Part shown: one piece after another, positions 48,762 to 58,686 of the stretch
Layout of the letters: every line of letters starts with the position of its first letter
Position numbering within the stretch: the first letter of the stretch is position 1
Made by a program: the position numbers and the translations under genes
The notes under the pieces: model-generated
Database searches by the model: none
Told to the model about the DNA's origin: nothing
The model's input: only the letters and a program-made list of their open reading frames with translations
DNA from: Neotabrizicola shimadae
Lineage (GTDB): Bacteria; Pseudomonadota; Alphaproteobacteria; Rhodobacterales; Rhodobacteraceae
Reading direction: 5' to 3'
Assembly: GCF_019623905.1 (NCBI RefSeq)
Contig: NZ_CP069370.1
Span: 372,001 to 436,000 of the forward strand
Length of the DNA stretch: 64,000 bases

Positions 48762-49439
48762 ATGATGACGGTTGCCTCGACCCCCTATGCCTGGCCCTGG
48801 AACGGCGATCTGCGCCCGGACAACACGGCACTGATCATCATCGACATGCAGACCGACTTCTGCGGCAAGGGCGGCTATGTCGACATGATGGGCTATGACC
48901 TGAGCATGACCCAGGCCCCCATCGGGCCGATCAAGGCGGTGCTGACCGCGATGCGCGAGAAGGGCTATCACATCATTCACACGCGCGAGGGGCACCGGCC
49001 AGATCTGTCGGACCTGCCGCCCAACAAGCGCTGGCGGAGCCAGCAGATCGGCGCCGGCATCGGCGATGCCGGGCCCTGCGGCAAGATCCTGATCCGGGGC
49101 GAGCCGGGCTGGGACATCATCCCCGAGCTGTACCCCGAACCGGGAGAGGCAATCATCGACAAGCCCGGCAAGGGCAGTTTCTGCGCCACGGATCTGGAAC
49201 TGATCCTGCGCACGCGGGGCATCCAGAACCTGATCCTGACCGGCATCACCACCGACGTCTGCGTGTCCACCACCATGCGCGAGGCCAACGACCGGGGCTT
49301 TGAATGCCTGGTGCTGTCGGACTGCTGCGGGGCGACGGATGCGGGCAACCACGCGGCGGCGCTGAAGATGGTGACGATGCAGGGCGGCGTCTTCGGCGCA
49401 GTTGGCGACAGCGCAAGCCTGATCGCGGCGCTGCCATGA
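48762..49439 (+). CDS. biuH: Biuret amidohydrolase (isochorismatase-like cysteine hydrolase)
   Basis: BiuH cleaves biuret to allophanate and ammonia. The 225-residue sequence matches Rhizobium BiuH from memory over long stretches ([88 protein letters not shown]). The catalytic triad is D28-K134-C167; the spacings 106 and 33 equal those of D36-K142-C175 in BiuH. Its product is the substrate of the nearby AtzF. It lies within the importer operon and is ATGA-coupled to the ATPase gene. Confidence 0.93.
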   Translation: MMTVASTPYAWPWNGDLRPDNTALIIIDMQTDFCGKGGYVDMMGYDLSMTQAPIGPIKAVLTAMREKGYHIIHTREGHRPDLSDLPPNKRWRSQQIGAGIGDAGPCGKILIRGEPGWDIIPELYPEPGEAIIDKPGKGSFCATDLELILRTRGIQNLILTGITTDVCVSTTMREANDRGFECLVLSDCCGATDAGNHAAALKMVTMQGGVFGAVGDSASLIAALP

Positions 49440-50971
49440 GCATCATCGGCGAGGAACCCTTCCCGCCTGGCGCGCTGGAAGTGGCGACCCTGGGCATGAC
49501 CATGCGTTTCGGCGGCTTCACGGCGCTGGACGACGTGTCGATCACGGTTGCGCCGGGATCGTTCCACGCGCTTCTGGGCGAAAACGGCGCGGGCAAGTCC
49601 ACGCTGGTGAAGTGCATGATGGGCTTCTACCACGCGACCTCGGGTCAGATGACGGTGGACCGGCGCGAGGTGAAGGTGGCCGATCCGCGCGATGCCCATG
49701 CGCTTGGCCTGGGCATGGTGTACCAGCATTTCACGCTGGTGCCCTCGCTGACGGCGGCAGAGAACCTGGTGATCAGCCGGCATGACACGCCTTCGGTGAT
49801 CGACTGGGGCAAGGAGCGCAAGGCGCTGGATGCCTTCATGGCCTCGATGCCATTCCGCGTTCCGCTGGATCAGCCGGTGGCGCGGCTGGCGGCGGGCGAA
49901 AAGCAGAAGTTGGAGATCCTCAAGCAATTGTACCTTGGCCGGCGCTTCCTGATCCTGGACGAGCCGACTTCGGTGCTGACGCCGGACGAGGCCGACGAGG
50001 TTCTGGGCCATGTGCGGGGGCTGTGCGAAAAGGGCGAAATCTCGGTCCTGATGATCAGCCACAAGTTCCGCGAGGTGACGGCCTTTGCCGATGAGGTTTC
50101 GGTGCTGCGTCGCGGGCGGCTGGCGGGGCAGGGCAAGGTGACTGACCTGAGCCATGCCGACATGGCGGCGATGATGATCGGATCGGGCGCGGCGCGGGCA
50201 CCGATGCCGCGCACCGGCACGGCGGGGGAGACAGTGCTTTCGGTCGAGGGGGTGCGCGCGCGCGACCGGTCCGGCCTCAAGGAAATTGCCATCGACAGCC
50301 TGTCGGTGAAGGCGGGCGAGATCGTGGGCATCGCCGGGATTTCCGGCAACGGCCAGATGGAGCTGATGGAGGTGCTGACCGGGCAGCGCGCGGCTCTGGC
50401 GGGCGAGGTGAAGGTGGAGGGCCGGCCCTACCACGCGACGCGGGCCGAGGCGCAGGCGCTTGCCGTGCGGTATCTGCCCGAGGAGCCGCTGCGCAATGCC
50501 TGCGCAGGCCGGATGTCGGTGGCCGAGAACATCGCCTTCCGCAGCTTCGACCGCAAGGGAACAGGGCAGAGGTTCTGGCTGGATGGCCGCGCGATGCGCG
50601 ACAGCGCCGCGAAACTGGTCGAGGCGTTCAAGGTCAAGACAGCCTCGCTGGACAGTCCGATAGCCTCGCTTTCCGGGGGCAATGTGCAGCGAGCGGTGCT
50701 CGCGCGGGAACTGACGGGCGAGGTGCGGCTTCTGGTCATTTCGAACCCGTGCTTCGGGCTGGATTTCTCGGCCGTGGCCGAGATCCGGGCGCGCATCATG
50801 GCGGCGCGGAACGGCGGCACGGCGGTCTTGCTGATGAGCGAGGACCTGGACGAGGTGATGGAGCTGTCTGACCGCATTCTGGTGATGTCGGAAGGGCGCA
50901 TCGCCTATGAGACGGCGGGGCAGGGCGCGGACATCGCCACCATCGGCCACCACATGGGAGGGCATGCCTGA
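49436..50971 (+). CDS. ABC ATPase of the BMP-type importer
   Basis: This 511-residue, two-domain ATPase (NupO/RbsA type) has Walker [10 protein letters not shown] at about 43-51, [10 protein letters not shown] in the first half, and a second half with the degenerate [18 protein letters not shown] and [17 protein letters not shown] signature. It is encoded between the two cysteine-hydrolase genes and overlaps both (ATGA upstream, TGATG downstream), so transport and hydrolysis are made together. Confidence 0.92.
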   Translation: MSIIGEEPFPPGALEVATLGMTMRFGGFTALDDVSITVAPGSFHALLGENGAGKSTLVKCMMGFYHATSGQMTVDRREVKVADPRDAHALGLGMVYQHFTLVPSLTAAENLVISRHDTPSVIDWGKERKALDAFMASMPFRVPLDQPVARLAAGEKQKLEILKQLYLGRRFLILDEPTSVLTPDEADEVLGHVRGLCEKGEISVLMISHKFREVTAFADEVSVLRRGRLAGQGKVTDLSHADMAAMMIGSGAARAPMPRTGTAGETVLSVEGVRARDRSGLKEIAIDSLSVKAGEIVGIAGISGNGQMELMEVLTGQRAALAGEVKVEGRPYHATRAEAQALAVRYLPEEPLRNACAGRMSVAENIAFRSFDRKGTGQRFWLDGRAMRDSAAKLVEAFKVKTASLDSPIASLSGGNVQRAVLARELTGEVRLLVISNPCFGLDFSAVAEIRARIMAARNGGTAVLLMSEDLDEVMELSDRILVMSEGRIAYETAGQGADIATIGHHMGGHA

Positions 50972-51639
50972 TGGCCGAAATTCCCGGTGCGCTGCCCTTC
51001 GGGTTCACCTTCGACCCGGCGACCACGGCGCTGATCGTCATCGACATGCAGCGCGACTTTGTCGAAGAGGGCGGCTTCGGCGCGGCACTTGGCAATGATG
51101 TGACGGTGTTGCAGGCCATCGTGCCCACAACGGCGCGGCTGATCGCGGCGGCGCGGGCGGCCGGCTTGCCGGTGATTCACACCCGCGAGTGCCATCTGCC
51201 CGACCTGTCGGATTGCCCTCCGGCCAAGCACAGCCGGGGCAAGCCCTCGCTGCGGATCGGCGATCCGGGGCCGATGGGGCGGATTCTGATAGCGGGCGAG
51301 CCAGGGGCCGAGATCGTGGCGGACCTCGCTCCGGTGGCGGGTGAGATCGTCATCGACAAGCCGGGCAAGGGCGCGTTTCACGCCACGCCCTTGAGCGGGG
51401 AACTGGCGCGGCTTGGCATCCGCAGCCTGATCTTTGCTGGCGTGACAACCGAGGTCTGTGTGCAGACCACGATGCGCGAGGCCAATGACCGGGGCTTTGA
51501 ATGCCTTCTGGTCGAGGATGCGACGGAAAGCTACTTCCCGGCCTTCAAGGCGGCGGCGCTGGAGATGATCCGGGCGCAAGGTGCCATCGTCGGCTGGACG
51601 GCGACCTGCGATCAATTGCAGGAGGCGCTTGGTGTCTGA
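50971..51639 (+). CDS. Second isochorismatase-like cysteine hydrolase (candidate triuret hydrolase)
   Basis: This 222-residue paralogue of BiuH has triad D25 (IDMQRDF), K130 (IDKPGKGAF) and C163 ([17 protein letters not shown]). It differs from BiuH in the substrate region: [25 protein letters not shown] replaces the BiuH GDAGPCG...GWDIIPEL stretch. Triuret hydrolase (TrtA) is a known BiuH relative found with biuret genes, so triuret or another acylated urea is a reasonable guess. A maleamate amidase (NicF-like) is a weaker alternative. Confidence 0.82.
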   Translation: MAEIPGALPFGFTFDPATTALIVIDMQRDFVEEGGFGAALGNDVTVLQAIVPTTARLIAAARAAGLPVIHTRECHLPDLSDCPPAKHSRGKPSLRIGDPGPMGRILIAGEPGAEIVADLAPVAGEIVIDKPGKGAFHATPLSGELARLGIRSLIFAGVTTEVCVQTTMREANDRGFECLLVEDATESYFPAFKAAALEMIRAQGAIVGWTATCDQLQEALGV

Positions 51640-51964
51640 CAGCTTCGACATGTGCGGCTTTCTGGCCGGCGGCTGGCGCGACTGCACCTTTGAGCCCTTC
51701 CGCGAAGGTGTTGAGATCAGCCATCTGTTTCGCGGCGAGGCTTCGGCGGCCTTGCTGCGCTATGCGCCGGGGGCGGGCGTACCCGCGCACCGCCATGCCG
51801 GGCTGGAGACGATCCTGGTGCTTGAGGGCAGTCAGTCGGATGAGCGAGGCACCTATGCTGCGGGAACGCTGGTGTTCAATCCCGCGGGATCCGTGCACCG
51901 GGTCTGGTCGGACAAGGGCTGTGTCGTGTTGATCCAGTGGGCGAAGCCCGTGGAGTTCGTCTGA
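51632..51964 (+). CDS. Cupin-domain protein
   Basis: This is a small single-domain cupin of 110 residues. The motif [23 protein letters not shown] gives the first metal-binding set (H, H, E) and [11 protein letters not shown] the second His. It starts at GTG 51632, behind GGAGG, overlapping the hydrolase stop by 8 bp. It resembles ChrR-type anti-sigma cupins or simple sensing/isomerase cupins; its role at the end of the biuret operon is unknown. It ends 5 bp before the convergent opgC. Confidence 0.78.
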   Translation: MSDSFDMCGFLAGGWRDCTFEPFREGVEISHLFRGEASAALLRYAPGAGVPAHRHAGLETILVLEGSQSDERGTYAAGTLVFNPAGSVHRVWSDKGCVVLIQWAKPVEFV

Positions 51965-51969
51965 CAGGA

Positions 51970-53169
51970 TCAGCGGGCCGGTTTCGGCCAGTGTTCCCGC
52001 GCGAAGGCGAAGGCGAATTGCAGGGCCAGCCCGCTGCCGATGAGCAATCCGTCCAACAGGATGTCACGTTCGGTGCTGTGGCGCAGGCCTTGCAGGCCGA
52101 TCGCCATGATGCTGCCAAAGGCAAAGACCGGCAGCGCGTGGCGCCCGAGCACGGCAAGCGGATGCAGGAGCCGCGAGGCGCAGATGCGGCGGACGACGGC
52201 AAGGCTGGACAGGAGATAGGTCAGCGCAAGGATATGCAGCAGGCGTGGCGCAGTAAGGAAGCTCTTGTCGAAATCGGTGAAGAGCCACGGCACGCCGACC
52301 TTGTCCTTCAGGAACCACAGCGTCGAGCCGACCCCGCGCGAGAAGTCGAGCCAGAGGCAGGTGACCAGCGCAAAGAGAAGGTAGCCGCCGGCCAGGATCT
52401 GCAGCGACAGGCGCACGGGCACGAAGCGGCGGCCGTCCTTCGAGGCAACGCCGATGAGAAGGCCGGTGACGAAGATCACCTGCCACGAGAATGGGTTGAA
52501 GAACCAGTTGCCGCTCATGGGCCAGAGTTGCGGCGCGATCATCGCGATGCCGAAGCCCGCCCAGATCGCCACCGACAGGCCAAATGTCAGCCATGGGGCG
52601 CGCCAGGCGCCGATCAGGGCGAGCGGTGAGGCGAGCAGCAACAGGATGTAGAGCGGCAGGATGTTCAGGTAGTCGAACTGGTGCAGCAGCAGCGGAAGGG
52701 CGATGAGCGTTTCGAGCGGATGGTGCCACAGCCAGCCCATCTGGTTTTCGAACAGGATGCGCATGTCGCCGGTCGCGCGGACGGCGAGCGCCGCGGCGGC
52801 GAGGGCGGCGACCGTGACGAGCATCTGCACGAGATACAGCGTCCAGCAGCGTTTCCAGATGCGGGTCAGACCCTGCCAGAGCTTCATTGGCGCGCGAAAG
52901 TCGGCGGAATAGGCCAGGCCCGCGGCGATGCCCGAGATCATCACGAAGGCTTCGGCGGCATCGGAAAAGCCGAAGTTGCGTGTCGTGAATGCCTCGAAGT
53001 CGTTGCCGGGGACGTGGTTGATGAAGATCGTCACCAGGCAGAGCCCGCGCAGCACATCCAGCCGCAGGTCGCGCGGTGCCCTTGTGCGGGGCGCGCCACG
53101 CGAACCGGGCAGCGCCATACCCCCGACCGGCACAGTGTGGGGCGCGAGGCCCGAACTGCCGTCAGGCAT
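51970..53169 (-). CDS. opgC: OpgC membrane acyltransferase (glucan succinylation)
   Basis: This is a multispanning protein of 399 residues with about 10 membrane segments. The N-terminal RDLRLDVLRGLCLVTIFINHVPGN and FGFSDAAEAFVMISGIAAGLAYS are OpgC-family hallmarks. In R. sphaeroides OpgC succinylates osmoregulated periplasmic glucans. It is the last gene of the opgG-I-H-C operon and overlaps opgH by 8 bp. Confidence 0.9.
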   Translation of the reverse strand: MPDGSSGLAPHTVPVGGMALPGSRGAPRTRAPRDLRLDVLRGLCLVTIFINHVPGNDFEAFTTRNFGFSDAAEAFVMISGIAAGLAYSADFRAPMKLWQGLTRIWKRCWTLYLVQMLVTVAALAAAALAVRATGDMRILFENQMGWLWHHPLETLIALPLLLHQFDYLNILPLYILLLLASPLALIGAWRAPWLTFGLSVAIWAGFGIAMIAPQLWPMSGNWFFNPFSWQVIFVTGLLIGVASKDGRRFVPVRLSLQILAGGYLLFALVTCLWLDFSRGVGSTLWFLKDKVGVPWLFTDFDKSFLTAPRLLHILALTYLLSSLAVVRRICASRLLHPLAVLGRHALPVFAFGSIMAIGLQGLRHSTERDILLDGLLIGSGLALQFAFAFAREHWPKPAR

Positions 53170-54946
53170 GGGTTACCGCCAGGGGGGGGGACTGCACAGA
53201 GTGCGTCGCCTCTTCACCCAGCCAGCTACCAAGAAGGCGCTGGTGCGCGGCAATCAGGGTCGAGGTGGCAGCACCCTCGGGCGTGGCGAAGAGGTCGTCT
53301 GCGGCAGGACGAGAGGACCAGGCGATGATGGCCGGGGCGAGGACCATCGGTCCTGCCACCGGCAGAAGCCAGGGAAGGAGCGCGGGCGAGAACCACCAGG
53401 CCAGCGCGAGGCCGAGCGTGCCGGAGGTCACGATCCAGTGGCTGGCTACCCAGGCCTGGCCAAGGGTCAGGCGGCCGTCGCCCCGCACCTGGGCGGGCCA
53501 GCCGCCATCCCAGCCTGAGACGACCTGAAGCACCGAGCGCGTCTGGTACATGAGAAAGACGGGGGCGGCGAGCGATGTCTGGACCAGTTCCACCACAACC
53601 GACTGCGCGGCCCGCAGGACGCCGCCAAAGCCGCGGGTCCGGCCGCGCAGAATTGCGTCAAGGAGGATCAGGAGCTTGGGCACAAAGAGCAATCCGACGA
53701 TTCCGATCGCGAGGCCAAGCGCATCCGCCGCGCGACTGGGCGGTAGCACGGGGAAGGGCCAGTCGTCGATGGGGAAGTAATCCACCGGCGGAATGAAGAG
53801 CGGCGCGAGGATCGAGGCCAGAAGGAAGGACAGCCAGACCAGCGAGGAGAGATAGGCGAGGATGCCCTGAAGGAAGACGAAGCGGCTCCAGGGTTTCAGG
53901 CCGGGCGCCAGCAGAAGGCGGGAGTGCTGAAGATTGCCCTGGCACCAGCGGCGGTCGCGCTTGGCGTGATCGACGATGTTCTCGGGGCCTTCCTCGTAGG
54001 AACCTTGAAGGTCGTCGTCCACGCGCACGGTCCAGCCGGCGCGGGCCAGAAGCGCTGCTTCCACATAGTCGTGGCTGAGAATGTGGCCGCCGAAAGGAGG
54101 CGCGCCGCGGAGTTCGGGCAGGCCGCAGCTGCGGGCGAAGGCGCCCACCCGGACGATGGCATTGTGGCCCCAGAACGGGCCGGTGCGACCCTGCATCATC
54201 GCAAGGCCGCGGCAGAAGACCGGTGAGTAGAACGAGGCCGAGAATTGCATGAGCCGGCCGAAGCGCGAGCCGGCGTTGATGATCTTCGGCAGGGTCTGCA
54301 GCAGGCCAAGCTGCGGGTCGGCCTGCATCCGGCGGATCATCTGCAGGATGGTTTCTGCCTCCATCAGGCTGTCGGCATCCAGGATGACGGCGAAGTCATA
54401 GGCAGCACCGGATGTCTTGATGAAATCCTCGATGTTGCCGGCCTTGCGGCCACGGTTGTCGGCGCGGCGGCGGTAGAAGATGCGGCCGTCGCCGCTGGTC
54501 TCGTCCAGCAGGCGCAGGAACCAGTGCGCCTCGCGCTGCGCGATCTGGTCATTGCGGGTGTCGGACAGGATCGCGAAATCGACCCTGTCGCCGGCGCCCG
54601 CCGCTTGCAGGGCAGCATCCATCACCGCAACTCGGGCAAAGGTGGATACCGGGTCTTCGTTGTAGACCGGCACCAGCACCACCGTACGCGTCGTGATCGG
54701 TCCGGGGTCTGTGGCGGGGCGAGGTGGTCGGGTCATCAGCCCCGCCAGAGCCTGCGCGGCACCCCAGGCCAGCCAGAAGGTCGAAACGAAGATCAGCGCC
54801 GCGCGTACACCGTCCATAGGGTCCAGCCCGTCGCCGGCGCCGAATTGCAGGAACAGAAGAAAGGCGGCACAGCACGCTAGGAAGCTGGCCGTCAGCGCTA
54901 TGGTCCGGGTCAGGACCGTAGCCGCGTTGGACCGGCGCCTGCCCAC
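53162..54946 (-). CDS. opgH: Glucan glucosyltransferase OpgH
   Basis: This GT2 inner-membrane glucosyltransferase makes the linear backbone of periplasmic glucans from UDP-glucose. The 594 residues have two N-terminal membrane helices, the catalytic domain (VLVPVYNEDP, the D in FAILSDTRND, the DxD motif VILDADSLM, HDYVEAALLARAGW and RDRRWCQGN, the QxxRW-type motif) and several C-terminal helices. It starts at GTG 54946, 3 bp after the opgI stop. It is shorter than the 840-residue E. coli MdoH, as in Rhodobacter. Confidence 0.92.
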   Translation of the reverse strand: MGRRRSNAATVLTRTIALTASFLACCAAFLLFLQFGAGDGLDPMDGVRAALIFVSTFWLAWGAAQALAGLMTRPPRPATDPGPITTRTVVLVPVYNEDPVSTFARVAVMDAALQAAGAGDRVDFAILSDTRNDQIAQREAHWFLRLLDETSGDGRIFYRRRADNRGRKAGNIEDFIKTSGAAYDFAVILDADSLMEAETILQMIRRMQADPQLGLLQTLPKIINAGSRFGRLMQFSASFYSPVFCRGLAMMQGRTGPFWGHNAIVRVGAFARSCGLPELRGAPPFGGHILSHDYVEAALLARAGWTVRVDDDLQGSYEEGPENIVDHAKRDRRWCQGNLQHSRLLLAPGLKPWSRFVFLQGILAYLSSLVWLSFLLASILAPLFIPPVDYFPIDDWPFPVLPPSRAADALGLAIGIVGLLFVPKLLILLDAILRGRTRGFGGVLRAAQSVVVELVQTSLAAPVFLMYQTRSVLQVVSGWDGGWPAQVRGDGRLTLGQAWVASHWIVTSGTLGLALAWWFSPALLPWLLPVAGPMVLAPAIIAWSSRPAADDLFATPEGAATSTLIAAHQRLLGSWLGEEATHSVQSPPLAVTHA

Positions 54947-54949
54947 AGG

Positions 54950-55129
54950 TTACCGTCCGGCGCGCGCCGGGCGCCCCCACAGTGCCATGGCCAGAAGCGC
55001 CCACCGGCTGAGACGGCGCGGGCGTTCCAGCCGCTGTGCCGGCATGGCGAGCGGGGCCTGGGGCAGGGCGCCACGACGGCGCACCGCAGAGATTAGATCG
55101 GCGGGGTTCGGAACGTCGCTGTCGATCAT
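54950..55129 (-). CDS. opgI: Small protein between opgG and opgH (OpgI position)
   Basis: This 59-residue frame starts at ATG 55129 overlapping the opgG stop as ATGA, and ends in TAA 3 bp before the opgH GTG. The predicted peptide begins MIDSDVPNPADLISAVRRRG and has a short hydrophobic stretch (SRWALLAMALWG) near the C-terminus flanked by many Arg. In R. sphaeroides a small gene, opgI, sits exactly here in opgGIHC. The tight coupling on both sides argues that it is translated; the function is unknown, perhaps a small membrane-associated partner of OpgH. Confidence 0.7.
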   Translation of the reverse strand: MIDSDVPNPADLISAVRRRGALPQAPLAMPAQRLERPRRLSRWALLAMALWGRPARAGR

Positions 55130-56727
55130 GTTTCACTGACCCATTGGTAGAGCCAAAGCTCGGTGAGGCGGCGGTCATAGCCGGCAAGATGGGCCGAAAG
55201 CTCCACCACGGCGCCGGTGTCGGCAGATATGTCGATGGCGAGCCGCCAGATGTCGCTGTCGGGGATCTTCTCGATCGTGGCACCCAGAAGCTCGGCATTG
55301 GCGACGGTCACCACGGGTTCGACCGCAGCCTCGCCGTCCAGTTGGCCTACGAGGCCGCCCTTGAAGTCCACCACGAACTTGCGGGTGCCCTTCTGGGCCT
55401 CGACCCCTGAAACGCCGCCATGACCTGCGCGGGTTTCATAGACGAAGGCGAGCGCCTCGGTGTCGTCGTGCGGCAGGTCGCCCCAGTGCAGACGGTACGA
55501 GAATTCCAGGCTGTCGCCGGCCATTGCCTTGGCCTCGGGCACCCAATAGGCGACGATGTTGTCGTTCGCCTCCAGGTCCGACGGGATTTCGACCAGACGG
55601 ACGGCGCCCTTGCCCCAGTCGCCCAGCATCTCGACTTCAAGCGAGGGACGGCGTTCGTAGCGCGCACCGGTGTCCTGATAGTTCTGGAAGTCGCGGTCGC
55701 GCTGGAACAGGCCGAAGCTTTTCGGCGAGACCTCGGCGAAATAGCTGCCGGACAGTTGCGGCGGGTTGTTCAGCGGACGCCAGATCACGTCGCCATCGGC
55801 GCGAAGGATGCGCAGGCCCTCGCTGTCGTGCACGTTCGGGCGGAAGTCGTCGAACTTGGCTCGATTCTTTTCCGAGAACAGGAACATCGAGGTGAGGGGG
55901 GCGATACCCAGCTCCTCGATGTCCTTGCGGAAGAACAGCCGTGCCGTGACGTCCATCGTGGTGGTGCCGCCGGGGCGGATGACGAAGCGGTAGGCGCCGG
56001 TGACGCTTGGGCCTTCCAGCGTGGCATAGACGGTCAGCGTCTCGCTGCCCGCAGGGCCACGTTCCATGTAGAAGTTGGAGAAGCGCGGGAACTCTTCACC
56101 CTGAGAGGTGGCGGTGTTCAGCGCCAGTCCCCGGGCAGACAGCCCGTAGGCCGAGTTGCGGCCAAGCGCGCGGAAATAGCTGGCGCCGACAAAGGCGGCC
56201 AGCTCATCCAGCTTGTCGGGCCGGTTCAACGGGAAGTTCAAGCGGAACCCGGCCACGCCTGGCAGGCTGGCGTGTTCCGGCACACGTTCGGCCAATTCGT
56301 TGAGGTACTCGAAATCGTCGGTCGAGAACCGCATCTCGACTGCCTCACCGTTCGCGACCTCGTAGATGCGAACGGGTTCGGGGAAGAGCCAGCCCATGTG
56401 GAAGGCGGCAAGCCGGAAGTTGCTGTCGGGCTCGTTCCACCGGGCATGGTCGTCGCGGAAGCGGATCAGACGATACTCGTCATAGGTCAGATCGCCCAGG
56501 AAACCCTCGGGCGGCGGCGCCGTCACATGGGGTTGCGCGGCAAGAGCGCGCATCTGGTCGGTCAGAATGTCGAACGAGAATTGCTGCGCGGCGGCATCGG
56601 CCGGCGCGGCTGCTTCTTGCGCGTGCAGCACAGATGGCACGAGCATAGCAGCAGGAGCGACAGTTGCAGCAACGTGCAGGATGGCGCGCCGGGATAGGCC
56701 GGGGCGCTTATGGCCAAGAGAGGTCAT
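55126..56727 (-). CDS. opgG: Periplasmic glucan biosynthesis protein OpgG
   Basis: This is a 533-residue periplasmic protein required for branching or shaping osmoregulated periplasmic glucans. The N-terminus GLSRRAILHVAATVAPAAMLVPSVLHA is an export signal, possibly twin-arginine. Family segments: FSFDILTDQMRALA, LGDLTYDEYRLIRFRDDHA, FGRNSAYGLSARGLALNT, RPLNNPP, FGLFQRDRDFQNYQDTGARYE (the QRDR...YQD motif typical of OpgG/D). It is the first gene of the operon. The 286 bp upstream, to rhaK, contain no recognised gene and should hold the promoter. Confidence 0.95.
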   Translation of the reverse strand: MTSLGHKRPGLSRRAILHVAATVAPAAMLVPSVLHAQEAAAPADAAAQQFSFDILTDQMRALAAQPHVTAPPPEGFLGDLTYDEYRLIRFRDDHARWNEPDSNFRLAAFHMGWLFPEPVRIYEVANGEAVEMRFSTDDFEYLNELAERVPEHASLPGVAGFRLNFPLNRPDKLDELAAFVGASYFRALGRNSAYGLSARGLALNTATSQGEEFPRFSNFYMERGPAGSETLTVYATLEGPSVTGAYRFVIRPGGTTTMDVTARLFFRKDIEELGIAPLTSMFLFSEKNRAKFDDFRPNVHDSEGLRILRADGDVIWRPLNNPPQLSGSYFAEVSPKSFGLFQRDRDFQNYQDTGARYERRPSLEVEMLGDWGKGAVRLVEIPSDLEANDNIVAYWVPEAKAMAGDSLEFSYRLHWGDLPHDDTEALAFVYETRAGHGGVSGVEAQKGTRKFVVDFKGGLVGQLDGEAAVEPVVTVANAELLGATIEKIPDSDIWRLAIDISADTGAVVELSAHLAGYDRRLTELWLYQWVSET

Positions 56728-57013
56728 AGGGGAAGGAAACCTAAGGATTTTTCCAGTTAGAGCACACTCCGCTCAGGCGCGCATATAGAGGAATGTCAAA
56801 CCGGCCCGCAAGCGAGGTTCAACTGCTTTTGATCGAAAAAACGTCTTCGTCAGGCAATCCGGCAGGAAGTTGCCCAAGATTTTGGCCCTGACAATGCTGC
56901 AAGCGCGAAAGAGTTGCCGATGTCGGGATGGCTGGACCTGCTTGTTGCTGGCTCAACCAATGCGGGCAGAGAATTGGCTTGGGCGATTCTATGCCGCGCG
57001 GGGCAAGCCCTGC

Positions 57014-58375
57014 CTAGGCGCCCCGCAGGGCATCTCTCCAACGTCGGCCAAGGTCCGCGAGCCTGGCGTCCGGCTGAGGATGGGGAGCCGGCAACGCCTC
57101 GATCCGGTGGAAGTCAGGCTGGAGCAGCAGGGCGGCACCAAGAGCCGTGCCGGTGGAAGAGCCCGATCGGTGCACGGGGCGACCGCTCGCCGCGGCCAGC
57201 ATGGCGCAGTACCAGGCGTTGCGCGCAAGCGGCCCCTCCAGAATCACGGGCCCCGCAGCGCCGATCATCCGAAGGCATTCGGCCGTCATCAGCGCGAGGT
57301 AGTGGCCAAGCGCCACGACGGTTTCGCCGGGGGTTCGGGCCTCGCTTGACCAGCGTGCCTCTTGGCGGGGGAAGGGGCCGCTGCCTGGCTGCACAGAAGG
57401 AAAAAGCAGTAGGCCACGGTCGAGGACGCGGGCTGCATCCGCCTCGGTCGCCGTGACAGCCTGGCCGGCCATGACGATCTCATGCTCGCGCCCGCCCATG
57501 AAGCGGGCCGAGGGAACCGGGTCACCAAGGGCGTTCACGTTGACCAGGGTATCGCGGGTGGGATCGAGCGGCGTGGAGGCACCGCCCACGGCCATCGAGA
57601 CGACCCAGGTGCCGGTGGAGACCACCGAGAAGGGGGCCGGGACCGAAAGGAGATGCGGCAGGAGCGAGGCGTTGGAATCGTGGATCCCGACGGCGACGGG
57701 CGTACCGGGGCGCAGGCCCGTGGCTGCGGCAATGTCCGGCAGGACGGTGCCCAGCATCTCGGTCGGGCGGCGTGGCGTGGCCATGCGGTCTTCAAGCCCC
57801 AGACGGGCAACCAGTGAGGAGAAGCCACCCTTCCACGGGTTCCACAGATCGGTGTGGCAGCCGAGTGAGGTCACGTCAGAGGCCAACTCGCCGGTCAGCC
57901 GGTGGCCCCAGTATTGCGGCCAGGTCACGACATGGGCGATGCGCGCCAGAAGATCCGGGTCCTGACGCAGTTGCCAATGCAGCTGAGCGCCGATGTTCAG
58001 GCCCATCGGCAGCCGGGCCGAGCCGGTTTCCGCGAAATCGGGGCGCAGCGCGTCATACTCTGACGCCAGGTCGTCAGGGCCGGTGCATTCATAGTCCAGA
58101 ACGGGTGCGGCAAGTTGGCCTCGCCGGTCAAGAAGTGCAGCGCAGGCCCCGTGCGTGGTGATCGAGATGGCGTCAATGCCATCGCTGGCCTGCATCTGCG
58201 CAAGACCGTCCAGGAAGAAGCCCCACAGCCCCTCGGTATCGAAATGTGGCCAGGGCGGGCCAGACAGCGCACGGTTCGGGCGAGTGACGACGCGCCTTTC
58301 GGTCAGGGTCTGCAGATCGACCAGGGCCACCTTGGCGTTGGTCTTGCCAAGGTCGAGGACGGCGACATGTCTCAT
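57014..58375 (-). CDS. rhaK: FGGY-family sugar kinase of the rhamnose operon
   Basis: RhaK is a cytoplasmic kinase of 453 residues. The N-terminal ATPase-fold motif [17 protein letters not shown] and the C-terminal [16 protein letters not shown] identify the FGGY family. In Rhizobium leguminosarum RhaK is the last gene of rhaRSTPQUK and is needed for rhamnose uptake as well as phosphorylation; gene order here is the same. It overlaps rhaU by ATGA. Downstream rhamnose enzymes (isomerase, aldolase) are not in the window. Confidence 0.9.
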   Translation of the reverse strand: MRHVAVLDLGKTNAKVALVDLQTLTERRVVTRPNRALSGPPWPHFDTEGLWGFFLDGLAQMQASDGIDAISITTHGACAALLDRRGQLAAPVLDYECTGPDDLASEYDALRPDFAETGSARLPMGLNIGAQLHWQLRQDPDLLARIAHVVTWPQYWGHRLTGELASDVTSLGCHTDLWNPWKGGFSSLVARLGLEDRMATPRRPTEMLGTVLPDIAAATGLRPGTPVAVGIHDSNASLLPHLLSVPAPFSVVSTGTWVVSMAVGGASTPLDPTRDTLVNVNALGDPVPSARFMGGREHEIVMAGQAVTATEADAARVLDRGLLLFPSVQPGSGPFPRQEARWSSEARTPGETVVALGHYLALMTAECLRMIGAAGPVILEGPLARNAWYCAMLAAASGRPVHRSGSSTGTALGAALLLQPDFHRIEALPAPHPQPDARLADLGRRWRDALRGA

Positions 58376-58686
58376 GGCATGTGAAACACGGTGACCAGCG
58401 GCACCGCCACAGGTTCGTTGTCGGGGTGTGTCTGCATGATGTCGGCCATATGCGCCCACCAGCGTTGCATCACCGGGTGCTTCGGCAGGTCGTCCATGCC
58501 ATGATCGTCACGCCGCCACAGAACGCCGAACAGCGTGCCGGTCGCGCGGTCGAGGTGGATGGAATAGTCGCTGACGCCCGCCTCTTTCAGCAGTTCTACC
58601 AGTTCGGGCCAGATCTCATCGTGCCGGCGGCGGTATTCGTCCTCCATTCCGGGGTTCAGGCGCATGGTGAAGGCGTGTTTTTCCAT
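58372..58686 (-). CDS. rhaU: L-rhamnose mutarotase
   Basis: This 104-residue enzyme interconverts alpha- and beta-L-rhamnose anomers. With the start at the second ATG (58686), the active-site Tyr18 and His22 ([11 protein letters not shown]) and Trp76/77 (QRWWAHM) fall at the numbers known for E. coli RhaM, and the length equals RhaM. An ATG one codon upstream (58689) overlaps the permease stop as ATGA but leaves the AGGA too close. The Rhizobium name is rhaU, the E. coli name rhaM. Confidence 0.95.
   Translation of the reverse strand: MEKHAFTMRLNPGMEDEYRRRHDEIWPELVELLKEAGVSDYSIHLDRATGTLFGVLWRRDDHGMDDLPKHPVMQRWWAHMADIMQTHPDNEPVAVPLVTVFHMP

Noticed and set aside
48762-51639. Maleamate amidase (NicF) function for the two isochorismatase-like proteins, linking them to the NicX-like cluster
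   Set aside because: One matches BiuH over its whole length with identical triad spacing, and both lie in the importer operon next to allophanate hydrolase, 24 kb or more from the NicX-like gene.
56728-57013. Possible small RNA or gene between rhaK and opgG
   Set aside because: I looked for tRNA-like folds, strong hairpins and short coding frames and found none convincing. It is taken as opgG promoter region and the rhaK 3' end.
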